Shown here in pieces: positions 27,601 through 36,000 of a stretch of DNA of 64,000 bases. Position 1 is the first letter of the stretch; each line of letters opens with the position of its first letter. The notes beneath the pieces are model-generated. The model worked only from the letters and a program-made list of their open reading frames with translations. It was not told where the DNA came from and made no database searches. Both the position numbers and the translations under genes were made by a program. The stretch is from Symsagittifera roscoffensis (lineage: Eukaryota > Xenacoelomorpha > Acoela > Convolutidae), in assembly GCF_963678635.1 (NCBI RefSeq), contig NC_087071.1:4231624-4295623 (forward strand), written 5' to 3'.

Positions 27601-27791
27601 CGGTTATCGAAGAACAGTTCTTCAACCTCTTCGTCGTCGTCCTCGTCGCTGATTGGTCGGCTGAGTTGTTCGGCGCGACTTCGTCGACCGTCATTCATCT
27701 GCCAAAAAATTGGAATCCAATGAAAAAATCAGAATAATTCAAGTACATGTCTTAAAGCTTGTACCTCTAATTCTTTTGCCCGCTCTCGCAT
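9530..27791 (-). CDS. DCX-DCX-PLAT(-PLAT) protein, 3' incomplete
   Basis: Eleven exons joined in the order 27791-27765, 27698-27439, 26813-26610, 25663-25501, 25134-25031, 24788-24587, 12954-12744, 12396-12230, 11423-11284, 9974-9892, 9690-9530. All junctions are GT..AG and every phase matches, giving 574 codons. Residues 1-96 are acidic and Arg-rich. DCX1 spans ~108-185 (YTPHGANQ turn) and DCX2 ~269-345 ([10 protein letters not shown], then [12 protein letters not shown] across the 11.6-kb intron). PLAT1 spans ~394-510 ([23 protein letters not shown]) and PLAT2 starts at ~521 ([11 protein letters not shown]). DCX domains bind microtubules; PLAT domains mediate lipid or protein contacts. The combination suggests an axonemal or ciliary microtubule protein related to RP1/LOXHD1 types (inference). 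The start ATG at 27791 has an upstream in-frame stop. The last exon ends at a donor, so further exons lie left or are unrecognised. Confidence 0.9.
9800..9830. repeat. poly-G/GT tract in intron
   Basis: A GTGTGTGTGA run followed by more than 14 G. Simple sequence in the 201-bp intron between exons 10 and 11. Confidence 0.7.
9892..9974 (-). CDS. DCX-PLAT gene, exon 10 (PLAT1 end)
   Basis: 83 bp. [18 protein letters not shown] closes PLAT1, followed by a short linker. Donor GTGAGT. Confidence 0.92.
10120..10230. repeat. G-rich dispersed repeat (TTCGTTATTAGGTACCA family)
   Basis: Two partial units containing TTCGTTATTAGGTAC beside G runs, with AGAGAGATC(T/C) downstream. Related copies occur at ~10665-10725 and ~42585-42655, and in reverse orientation at ~26410-26480. 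Confidence 0.5.
10737..10960 (+). mobile_element. tRNA-derived SINE copy
   Basis: The tRNA-like head has an A box (GGTGAAGTGGTAACG, ~10743) and a B box (GGATGTTCGAGGCCC, ~10783) with the spacing of a Pol III promoter. The body contains CCCCGGGTTGACCTCCATAC, which recurs in altered form near 18205 and 19045. The 3' end is uncertain. Confidence 0.55.
10920..11180. repeat. CATACAATT/TTTATGGGAA short-repeat region
   Basis: Repeated ATCATACAATTTTCAT and TTATGGGAAAA motifs. A related tract occurs at ~18225-18490. No coding significance seen. Confidence 0.4.
11284..11423 (-). CDS. DCX-PLAT gene, exon 9 (PLAT1, second half)
   Basis: 140 bp. [18 protein letters not shown], then [12 protein letters not shown] and FPFH: the core PLAT strands that carry the H-D-N/D-S/T-G motif. 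Confidence 0.94.
11521..12191. mobile_element. MITE with GCAGGGGYGG termini
   Basis: The left end TTTTAATTGCAGGGGCGG and the right end (reverse strand TTTTAATTTGCAGGGGTGG) form inverted repeats about 670 bp apart, in the intron between exons 9 and 8. G-rich subterminal run, no coding capacity. Termini of this CAGGGGCGG type occur in hAT-like nonautonomous elements (family knowledge; the transposase type is not proven). A related truncated copy is at ~50690-50960. Confidence 0.5.
12230..12396 (-). CDS. DCX-PLAT gene, exon 8 (PLAT1, first half)
   Basis: 167 bp. [25 protein letters not shown] and [10 protein letters not shown] are the hallmark first strands of a PLAT/LH2 domain. Confidence 0.93.
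12744..12954 (-). CDS. DCX-PLAT gene, exon 7 (end of DCX2 and linker)
   Basis: 211 bp. Begins [20 protein letters not shown], the expected last DCX strands directly after LFTPDGKK. A Gly/Arg/Pro linker follows. The exon itself begins with GTGAGT-like bases, but the reading frame requires them to be coding. Confidence 0.9.
12955..16800. other. intron 6 of DCX-PLAT gene, right-hand non-coding part
   Basis: No exon-like segment. A short tandem array of AATTGACAAACTG units lies at ~14446-14512. The phase-0 join between exons 6 and 7 needs nothing from here. Confidence 0.6.
16860..17105. repeat. degenerate minisatellite, GCTGAATGAGCCCAATTTTT unit
   Basis: At least six imperfect units of ~30-45 bp carry GCTGAA(T/G)GA(G/A)CCCA followed by a T-rich stretch and GCAAA. 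The apparent minus-strand open frames here are products of the repeat. Confidence 0.6.
17106..19140. other. intronic non-coding DNA
   Basis: No gene seen. Contains a second CATACA/TTTATGA short-repeat region (~18225-18490) related to 10920-11180. Confidence 0.4.
19144..19658 (+). pseudogene. broken small membrane-protein-like gene, unidentified
   Basis: An ATG at 19144 opens a frame whose first ~27 residues are a strong hydrophobic anchor ([19 protein letters not shown]) followed by [11 protein letters not shown] shift near 19290 leads into a second frame ([20 protein letters not shown]) that crosses one in-frame TAG at ~19424. It then continues [22 protein letters not shown] to a stop at 19656. 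Codon usage looks more gene-like than the surroundings. Two lesions suggest a pseudogene. It lies just outside the Polinton-like element. Not recognised. Confidence 0.3.
20193..20400 (+). repeat. Polinton-like left terminal inverted repeat
   Basis: Matches the reverse complement of the right arm. The inner part is a run of ~25-30-bp subunits carrying TTGTCACCA or TGGTCACCATG. Confidence 0.75.
20723..21388 (-). pseudogene. unidentified acidic protein frame inside Polinton-like element
   Basis: On the minus strand an open frame starts at an ATG at 21388 and runs 126 codons. It is rich in Asp/Glu ([28 protein letters not shown]) and ends at a TAA near 21008. A second frame follows at 20983-20723, with a basic stretch ([10 protein letters not shown]). 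They may be pieces of one gene. Neither is a family I recognise. A minus-strand gene facing the capsid gene is compatible with Polinton gene layouts. Confidence 0.35.
21400..21958 (+). pseudogene. Polinton/adinto-type major capsid protein fragment
   Basis: Frame 1 gives a segment ending [10 protein letters not shown] and a TAG at ~21568. It resumes in the same frame with [21 protein letters not shown], like the conserved LL-x-(N/G)-V-x-L-x-(L/F)-x-R region of double-jelly-roll capsids. A frameshift near 21680-21700 joins [19 protein letters not shown] and [16 protein letters not shown] up to a stop at 21957, matching the NPF-x-F-x-x-(F/Y)-x-(L/V)..NG-x-x-I region near the C-terminus. One stop and one shift make it a pseudogene. 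Recognition is by motif only. Confidence 0.5.
22118..22612 (+). pseudogene. adenain-like cysteine protease, probably inactive
   Basis: An ATG at 22118 (or the internal Met in GRLKMDEIQ) opens a frame to 22612. [37 protein letters not shown] and [12 protein letters not shown] follow the order of the adenovirus-type protease in Polintons. In that family the histidine of PG-T-H-W is catalytic; here it is Tyr. The Asp/Cys-side motifs are present, but the Gly after Cys is Val. The C-terminal ~40 residues are hydrophobic read-through into the inverted repeat region. Probably dead enzyme. Confidence 0.55.
22880..23095 (-). repeat. Polinton-like right terminal inverted repeat
   Basis: Reverse complement of the left arm, with more subunits (GTTAGTATTGTTACATG-like and ACATGGTGAC) than the left. 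The outer boundary near CCGG at 23092 is approximate. Confidence 0.75.
23246..23482. repeat. ~98-bp tandem duplication
   Basis: Copies 23246-23343 and 23384-23482 are nearly identical (AACCTTGGA ... CTGTATGAACTTTGCTGTATG ... AATCTTAGTT). A short AATCTGATAATAAATCT microrepeat lies between them. Confidence 0.85.
23483..24586. other. intron 6, left-hand non-coding part
   Basis: No gene seen; ordinary AT-rich intron adjoining exon 6. Confidence 0.5.
24587..24788 (-). CDS. DCX-PLAT gene, exon 6 (DCX2)
   Basis: 202 bp. [10 protein letters not shown] strand, [11 protein letters not shown] helix and LFTPDGKK turn of the second doublecortin domain. The domain is completed in exon 7, on the far side of an 11.6-kb intron. 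Confidence 0.94.
25031..25134 (-). CDS. DCX-PLAT gene, exon 5 (inter-DCX linker)
   Basis: 104 bp, basic linker starting [15 protein letters not shown]. Donor GTAACA; phase 2 fits exon 6. Confidence 0.88.
25501..25663 (-). CDS. DCX-PLAT gene, exon 4 (end of DCX1 and linker)
   Basis: 163 bp. [19 protein letters not shown] closes DCX1. A Pro/Gly/Asn/Gln-rich linker follows. Donor GTAAAC. Confidence 0.92.
26410..26480. repeat. reverse copy of G-rich dispersed repeat
   Basis: GATCTCTCTAAATTA and TTTGGTACCTAATTATGAATT with a C run: the reverse complement of the family seen at 10120, 10665 and 42585. Confidence 0.5.
26610..26813 (-). CDS. DCX-PLAT gene, exon 3 (DCX1)
   Basis: 204 bp. Carries most of the first doublecortin fold: a FFKNRS first strand, a [10 protein letters not shown] helix and the [10 protein letters not shown] turn. 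Acceptor AATTTCAG, donor GTAAAAG. Confidence 0.93.
27439..27698 (-). CDS. DCX-PLAT gene, exon 2 (acidic N-terminal region)
   Basis: 260 bp, acceptor TTGGCAG, donor GTGACG. Encodes residues 10-96, with an acidic run ([10 protein letters not shown]) and no known domain. Ends in phase 2, which fits exon 3. Confidence 0.85.
27765..27791 (-). CDS. DCX-PLAT gene, exon 1 (start codon)
   Basis: Nine codons beginning MRERAKELE, ending at donor GTACAAG. A TAA precedes in the same frame if the exon continues upstream. The next exon also begins with an in-frame ATG right after its acceptor, so initiation could alternatively be there. Confidence 0.6.
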
Positions 27792-30700
27792 TCCATGGAT
27801 GAAAATCAATTAAATTTGAGTTTTGTCAGTGTCTATAAAAAGGAAAAATAACCGATTACATTGAACTGAAATTGATTATTTTGCTTTTGTTCACTAAAGC
27901 ATTAATTAATAATAATCGATTTTTTTTTCATTTTTTGTAGATAAAGACAAAGAAACTCGATTATAGTCGCGATTAGGTTTTCTTTTTGTTGATATGCGAA
28001 TTTTAATGCCAAAAAAATTTTTTCAAAGTTTCAAACTAAAGATGGTTACTTTTTGTACAGTTTCAACTTTTTTGTCTGCGCAATTTTGAATTTTGTTACT
28101 GTTTTATGTTACTCAGTTACTAAACTTCAAATAATTTTTTTCAACAACTTTTTTTGAGGGGGAGAGGGGAGGTAAAACTGGAGATGGAATAATTTAAAAA
28201 AGAATGCTATTTTTTGGCCAAAACCCTCCAAAAATGGCATTTTGACTATCTTTTCAAAAATTTCAGCAACAAAAATCAGTCGAAAAGCTTGGAAGAGGGA
28301 AACTGGGTCAGAAATTACATCCTGCGTGGGAAGGGGTTGACTTTGTCGAGGAGGTAGGTACTGGTTCAGGTGGGGAAGGGGTTGATTCAGGTAAGGAGTC
28401 GGTTCAAGAGGGGAAGGGGTTGGATCAGGATGTTGGAAGGCGGTTGGTTCAGGTGGGGGTGGTTCAAGTAGGGATGGCTCAGGTGGGGGGGGGGGGGGGG
28501 CTTGGTTAAGGTGATGGGGGCTTGGTCGTGTAGGCCAAACACTTGTTTTTCAAAAATTCTGCTTTACATATTTCTTGGAACAAAACAATGTAAAAAAAAT
28601 CCATTTTAAATTGTTTTAAAAGGGTTAAAATTTTAAAAGTTTGATCAGAACAATGGACTATAACTGTTTTGTTATTCCATTTTGCTGTCTGAGGGCAACA
28701 TGGGAATCAAATATATTGATAACATTTTAGACCACAAAAATCCGTTATAACTGATTTTTTTAAACTTTTCTTAGATGCAGGAGCTCCAACACACAGAAAC
28801 TTTTGATTAAATAGTACCCACTTTGTGCTTTTAAAAAATTTTTTCACGAGGATTAACAAACAAAAGGCCAAGATACGTGCTTTTCAAATCTTCAAGGAAA
28901 ACCACTGCTGTGCCCCTGCTTAAGAACTACATGCAGTTTTTGGCTTTTATCTGGGCTAACTACTGTTGCCTCGCCTTCTATCAGCGAGCACAGAGCAAGA
29001 CGATTCTCAATCATCTGGCCATTTGTGACAAAAGCGAAGACTTAGCCACTTCATTACATATGTTTGCTTTGTACTGAACTTTATTTGACTTATATCTTAG
29101 CTCGCCAATGTGTAAGTTGACAAAAAATGGTCTTCGTTATAAACCGGAAGTTCTACAATTTACAATAAAAACAAGGTGGGAAATTGTTTTAATTAAAAAC
29201 GCAAAACCGTCCTCAAAAAATTTAAAGGGGAAGACAACGTAAAAATAATCACTGACGGAAAATGGACTACACCCGGAGTTCATCCGAGTTTGAAAACAAA
29301 ATGATGGCAAAATAGTGAAAAATTCACCCAAAAAACTCAAGCTACCAACAATAACCAACACACGGAACTAAAAATAGAGCTTGCAAACACGGGTTCACAA
29401 CTGGTATTGATTTGAGCCAAAAATCCTGAGAAATTTAGACATCAAAAATGGTTTGAAGGATTGAGAATACCATTCCAAGTATGAAAAAAGCAATCAAGTG
29501 GATGAAAAAGTCACCTCGTTGGTTGACTATGTCTCTTGGGGGGCTTTTTCTATACCCCCTTGGTTTTTTTCTGAAACTCAATTTACAAAAGTCTACTTAA
29601 AATGAGTTTTGATGTTTTAAACTGTGTTGAAGTATGTAATCGTGACTAAGTGAACAGATTGCCACACACTTTTTCGATACAAAGTGCGGTGTGAACAACT
29701 TTCAAACAACTTAATTATGTTAGTCCTCGAGGGGGTGGGAAATTGGAAAAGTGTCATGTCTTAATACAAAAAACTTATCTCATCAAGCAGCTCAAATATT
29801 ATAATGCATAGTGCACTTAATGAGATAGCTGGGAGGATGCCTAGACATTTAGCCCACAATGATGAAATGGCTTGAAACTATTTTCGATTATCAAATTCGG
29901 CCATATGGACACTTTGAAAAATGGATTGAAAAAAAGCAAAAACATGGTGATCTTGAACAAAACAAATCAAAATTTTTCAAAAACTACAGAAATGCATACT
30001 ACTTATTTTGAAATTTTTCGATTTTATGCTTTTCAAAATTATTTAGACTTCAAAAGGATACAAAAAACAAACTTTTCAATTCAAATTGCATTTTAAAAAA
30101 TGTTGGTCAAAATCCGTTTTTTTTTCTTTATTTTTTCACGTGAATAGCTAAAAACGGGGCATATTTTCTCGAAAAAAAAATCAAGCAAATGACTTCTAAT
30201 ACATTGACTGGTGATATTTAATTTGAGTTAAATTACACTGAAACACTTCCACGCATCAAAAGAATTGAGCAGAACTCAAATGAAAAACGAGAAAAGGTTA
30301 TCTGCGAGGAATTGGCGAACAGTGACAGTAAAAACGGTGAACCAGAGGAAAAACTAGTTCAACCAAAAAATTGGCCTTAAAATTGTTGTAAAATGTCCTT
30401 TGTCTTACTGGTGATAAATGTTGTACTTCTGACAGTGTGTAAAATCATCACTATCAGTTTTGACTGGGGAGTTGACTATGAGCGGATTCGTTTGAGCTCA
30501 AAATTAATTGGAAGATTTGCTGTTTAAAAAAACTACTCAATATATATTTTTTGTGGAAACACTAAAAAAATAGCTGAATGTTCGGCAAAATGGATTGAAA
30601 TAAACTTTCGCAAAAAATTGTGAAAATCATCAAATTTTTAACAAAGTAACTTAAATTAACTAGCTTTTTGTTTCGAAGCATGAGCATATTGGTATACTCA

Positions 30701-32851
30701 AGAAAATTTCCATCAGAGCTACAGTGAGCAACAGTCACTCGAAGAGTTTTTTACCGCTAACTATTGCGTTTAAGGGACTCCCTTTTAAGTTGTTTTTGTT
30801 ATCAACGTTCTAGCCTCAATTTTGTTAAACAGATAACATATGAATTAAAAACTCGTATTAGAAAAAGTCATTTTTGGTGCAGAAAATTTAGATAATAATT
30901 ATCTTCATACTTTATTTTCAGGCCAAATATCAACCCAAAAAATTTTCTAAAGGCGCCAATATGTACCAATTTTGTACGCATTTTTTGGTCAATATTTTCA
31001 AAAATTTTGTCATCTTGGTTAATTTAATTAATCGTCTTTTTCTATATTGCTATATTGCAAAATTAGACAAAAACAGGGTCTTTTTGGTGATTTGGGAGAG
31101 CTCAGAAAATAAATTTGGGTTTGGTCGAACTAAAAAAAAATGTCAAGTTTTTTGAAAATTTTGTCGGAAATATTTGCTATTCAGACTCACTTTTCAAAAC
31201 TTTACCTTTACCTATGAAGCTTTTTTGCAGATTACCTTTAACAAATTATTAGGTATGATGTACGGCATACTATTATCTGCAAAAATTTTTGAAGGAAGTC
31301 GAAATAAATTGTTATCATAGACAAAATGTTCAATTGTCTGAAACAAAAACTTTAGACTAGTTTTTCTTGACACTTAGTTAATTTTTTTTCGAATCGGTCA
31401 CCTGTGAAACTGCAATAAGTGTTACTTTTCTTGACGAGTTTGAGTTTTCTTCAGGTTAGTCACAACTGACTAGAACAACAATTAAACTTGAAAAAGAAGT
31501 CAAAACTTAAACCGTAAAAACCAAACTCGAGCTTCATAAAAAACTGAAAAAATTACTTGAGCTAGTCTTTATTCATTGGCGTACGAAAAAATTTTTATAA
31601 TTTTTTAAAAATATTTTACAAAATCTGCGGTGAGAACAGTCCCGTGATACTTGCACGGCAACCGGATAATTTTGTTTACAATAACCACTAAATCAAATTT
31701 TTTAGTTTTGACAAACATTCAGCACGTTATAGTTAACTTCAAACCCTAGCAAACTTGATCTTCTAAAAAACCACATTACTTACCGTTCAATGTGGACGGA
31801 ATTGAGGTCGATTGTCGTTAACAAGTATTCAAATTTTTGAATTTAGGAAAGTTTCAATTGAATTCAGAAAATAAAATAAATTAACTTTCTATTTTATTCT
31901 GTAGTTTTTGAAGCTCAATTATAATTATAGATACTGAAACTATAGTATTTCTTTCAGAAATTTAAACACTGAGATTCCACAGCAAAAATCGCTTAGAAAC
32001 GAAAACCACGCAGTGACCAGTATTAAATGCACGCATTAATTATGCAAACATTTCACAGGTGATTTTTCATCAATTGAACTTTCCTGCTACAAAATTGGAC
32101 ATTTTATTCTTCTGTAGTTGCTAAGCAAACGACAGTTCCAAACAGCATCTTTTAGAACATAAACTACTTACACTGCGCTGAAAAAATGCTCCAAAAATAA
32201 AAATTTCAATTTCAAAATGAAGTATTTACAATTTAATGCAGATATATTTACATGTTTTCTAAATTTACATATTTACAAAATGATTAAATCTATTATGAAC
32301 AAATGTAATTTATAGCAATAGGTTCTTGATACTAAATTTACCAATTAAATGGCGGGTTATAACGAAATTCATCTTAACTATATTTTATACTGCCATTTAC
32401 TAGGTCAACTTTATGTTCAAAACGAAAATAATTTCCTCAATCTAAGGAAAGATATTTGAGTTTTTTGGAACTCATCTTTAGTTTTACAGTTTTTAGCTTT
32501 CAATCTTTTTAGCAATAGATTTATGAATTCTTTCTTGGGTTTTTTATCCAAGTCATAATTTATCTTTTTGTCTATATTTTGTGCCTTTTGCTCAACTCCT
32601 TCCAAAAATCTAACAATAAACTGATAGAAACACTGTTCACAAGAACAAAACGAACTTATTGATGAAAAAAGACATTTAAATCAAAATTATCACGTTTATG
32701 AATGTGTTCACACAATTTCGTTTTTCACTGCAATTTCTGTAATTTGTCACTGAAATTTTGTTGATTTTGACAAAAACTTTGTTGATTTCTCGCTGATTTT
32801 TGTCTCTCGTCATGATTTGTTCAGTAAGCTTTCAACCATTTCACTGTGATT
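27792..32851. other. intergenic region between the two host genes
   Basis: Upstream of the DCX-PLAT start and downstream of the LRR gene stop. Contains a G-rich minisatellite (~28320-28510) and an isolated plus-strand frame (28877-29077) without known domains. No TATA-type promoter or further exon could be supported. Confidence 0.5.
28320..28510 (+). repeat. G-rich minisatellite (GGTTSRKTCAGGTGGGG-like units)
   Basis: Repeated GGTTGATTCAGGT, GGTTCAAGAGGGGAAGGGG and GGTTCAGGTGGGGG units, ending in a G run. The G-rich strand is the plus strand and could form G-quadruplexes. Confidence 0.7.
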
Positions 32852-33038
32852 TCACTCCTCTTTGTAGATATGTTTTGCAGTATTCTTAGAGTTGTTATTG
32901 AATTCTGTAAGACAATAGGGCGAGCAAGATACAAAAAGGAAGGGGACATTTGTCACCCCGAATATCTTCCTCGCAGGTCTCACCACTTTCAGACCCTCTC
33001 CGAACATTCCACTTCCACAACAGTCGCATACGCCCTCG
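32852..33038 (-). CDS. LRR gene, terminal exon with Cys module
   Basis: 187 bp including TGA. EGVCDCCGSGMFGEGLKVV ... VPFLFVSCSPYC, then a hydrophilic tail. Acceptor TGTTCTAG. Confidence 0.93.
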
Positions 33039-36000
33039 CTAGAACAGAAGAGTAAAATTAGTTCAAATCACTCCCGAGTTAAGCAGAGAGTTAGGTGCAG
33101 AATTGTAGAAACTGGCAAGAGTTTCGAATCACGATTATTGTTTTATTGACATACGATGAGAACGTCACTATGCCAACTTTTTTGCTTCCGCGGTGAAAAC
33201 TGAAAATAAAAATCATTTTTCATAGTAGAGTCAATCCCACCATTCGCAGGCGATTTACTTTCCATTTACCAAATGAAATTGAATGGAAATTTGAAACAAA
33301 GTATAAAATTAAACCGTAAAAAATACATTTGATCGAGAAAATCTTTTTTTTCCGAAAAGAAATCCTACAGCCTAAATGAGGGTGCCGGACATCAAGCCGA
33401 CGGGACTTCAAGCCGAATCGTAAAATTAGGGACTTCAAGCCGAAAATTTTCTCATTAAGTGACGAAATAAGACTAAATTGAAAACCTTTTTAAAGAATTT
33501 CCTACTTTTATGATCTTTTTTCAGTAATTATTGACTTTTTCTTAAAATTTAAGCCTCCAAATGATGTTTAGGAAAGGTGAAATATAAAGCACGGCTGAAT
33601 GCGATTTTCTTGTTTATAATTTATGCATTTCAAAAACTGTCTGAAGTTATTAACGGATGCCAATCCTAAGTGATTCATTATCATGAATAACGATTATTAT
33701 GGACTAAACTTGCCTACATTTTTGAAAAGCAACGTTTTACAGATGAAAAAATTGTAATTTGAGGTGCTTGTAATTGTTAAATTTCGGCCTGAAGTCCCGT
33801 CGGCTTGTTGTCCTAAACCCCCTAAATGAATGTTCTCATTTCGTCCAATAATAGTTTAAATATAGCCAAGAAATAGTTTCAAAAGAGTCAAGGAATGCAA
33901 GGAAACAAAAACTGACTCTCTAATTTCAAGTTAAAAATATATGGCCTTGAAGAACAATTGCAATTGAAGAATCAATTAAATGATTGACACTTTTTAGACA
34001 AACAAAAAAAAGCTTAAAAATCTCACGCGCTTCCCACTAGACCATACACGCTAAACGATCGACAAACATTAGCCACAATGTAAGCAGAGAACAGATCCTA
34101 TAAAATTTCCAATGATACAGATCGTGCTTAGAGCAAAAGTGCTACCAAATAAGTGAAAACTTTTAAAGAACACTTTTATTTGCGAGTTAGATAAGAAAAA
34201 AGAAGGTTCGTACAAATACACTACGCTGATCAGTTTCTGGGACATTTTATAACCACTAAAGTCGTTTTAAACAACAAAATTATTTTAAATATCATTTCTG
34301 GGCTTTTTCCTCTAAAAGTGCTTCTTATGTGACGCGGGGCGAAAAGAAAAAGAGCATTTTTGAAAAAGATTCTATCAAAAATCAAAGGGTGAAAAGATAA
34401 AAAGCAGAACATAATCGGTGAATGGCAAGGATCAGTAATAAGTAATTATGAAGAGACAGTACAGCAAACAAAGCAGAAGCAAGGTACTCAATTAGAAGAA
34501 AATTATTAGCGGAATATTGAATTACAATTTCTTTCAGCAGTTAGTCTTATTTTAGTTGGATTTGAAGGCAAGCAGATTGAGAACCAATGATATGTTTCAG
34601 GCTTAATCAGTCAATTAAACGCTAAAATGCCTTCATTTTGTTTGTTCTGCTCGTTATTAAGTTCTTTGTCTAGATCAGACTTGTCTCCTTGTTTTTCACC
34701 CATAATCATTAACTTAAGAGTGACTTACGGTTCTAGCACGTTGAGTATGTTGGAGGGTAGCTTCTTGCTACCAGCATGTATGTCTATTTTGCTGCGAGTG
34801 ATCACTGCGCAACACAGATCTTTCAGGCTCTAAAACAAAAAGGGGTTTAGATATTTCAGTAATCACAGACTTTTACTGGATTTTCCGAGATCTGCAAAAA
34901 AACAAGGCGATGATGTCGACTTTTAAACTAACTTGCAGACTGTTGCCTTTGGTTGGGACTCCCAGCCCGAACAAGCTCACTTCTATTTTGGCTCTCTCTC
35001 CCCAAAAATTTGGAAATTTCTGTTTTTTATGGAGGTTTTTCGTGTAATTATAACTGAATGCGTGATACTACGATGCAAGTCATGAAGAATAAGTCTGTTC
35101 CTAATAACTAATTTATTCATCCAGTAAAATTTCCTTACAATTTGACACTAAAGCGTTCAATTTTTTTTTCAAAACTCAAACACAAATGTCTCTTTGTGTT
35201 TTTGTGTGTGTGTCGAAGGGGCGGGGGGGGGGGGGTTGATTCGGACGGCGGCGAAGGTGGGAAAGGGGTGGAAAATGTGGAAAAGATCCAGAGCCATGAT
35301 TTTAACAGGAACAACAAGTGAGACACGACAGACTTACTTGCACATTGTTGCCTTTGGTGAGATTTCTCCACAAGAGAGGGTGCATGAAGTTGTTCCTCAC
35401 TGCTAGTGACGTCATCCTCCTCAATCTCAACAGACCACAGGGCATGTGAGTCAACTGGTTGCCCTCCACGTTCAACTCCCGCAGATTCCTAAATCACCAC
35501 AAACACTTAGACTCTTTTCCTCCTCTCCCCCACATCACATAAACATCAAATTTATTATGATGTAACAAGGGGGGTTTTACAAGGTTATGTATGAATATTA
35601 AATATATTTGACATATTGTTTAATTAGTCCTCATACCAAATCAAATTCGTAACAATCGAACAATGTGAACAAAAAAATAAATTCTAAAACTCACAGAAGA
35701 TGGAAAGCAAAAAGGTTCAAAATTTAGCCGGATCTCCCCCTCCCATATATTTTTAACTCAAGCTTTTAGAAAAATTGGCGGGCGTACTAATGGCGGGAGG
35801 CCATGACAAATTTATTTGCATATTTTTCTTCATACTTATCCTTGTAGAATCCCTCTTAACAAGGAGAAAAAGGGCCAATTACGATATAGCTTACGCGTGC
35901 GAAAATTCTTTTGTTGAACATGCTAGAACAATACGTTGAAAACACTTAAGCATGGCGAGATAGTGAAGCCCGCATTTAAATAAATAATAGATTTTTGAGA

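Noticed and set aside
28877-29077. 66-codon plus-strand frame between the host genes
   Set aside because: Slightly gene-like composition, but no homology, splice partner or promoter could be seen.
33061-33170. tRNA-like stretch after the terminal LRR exon
   Set aside because: Only a weak TTTCGAATC match without an A box.
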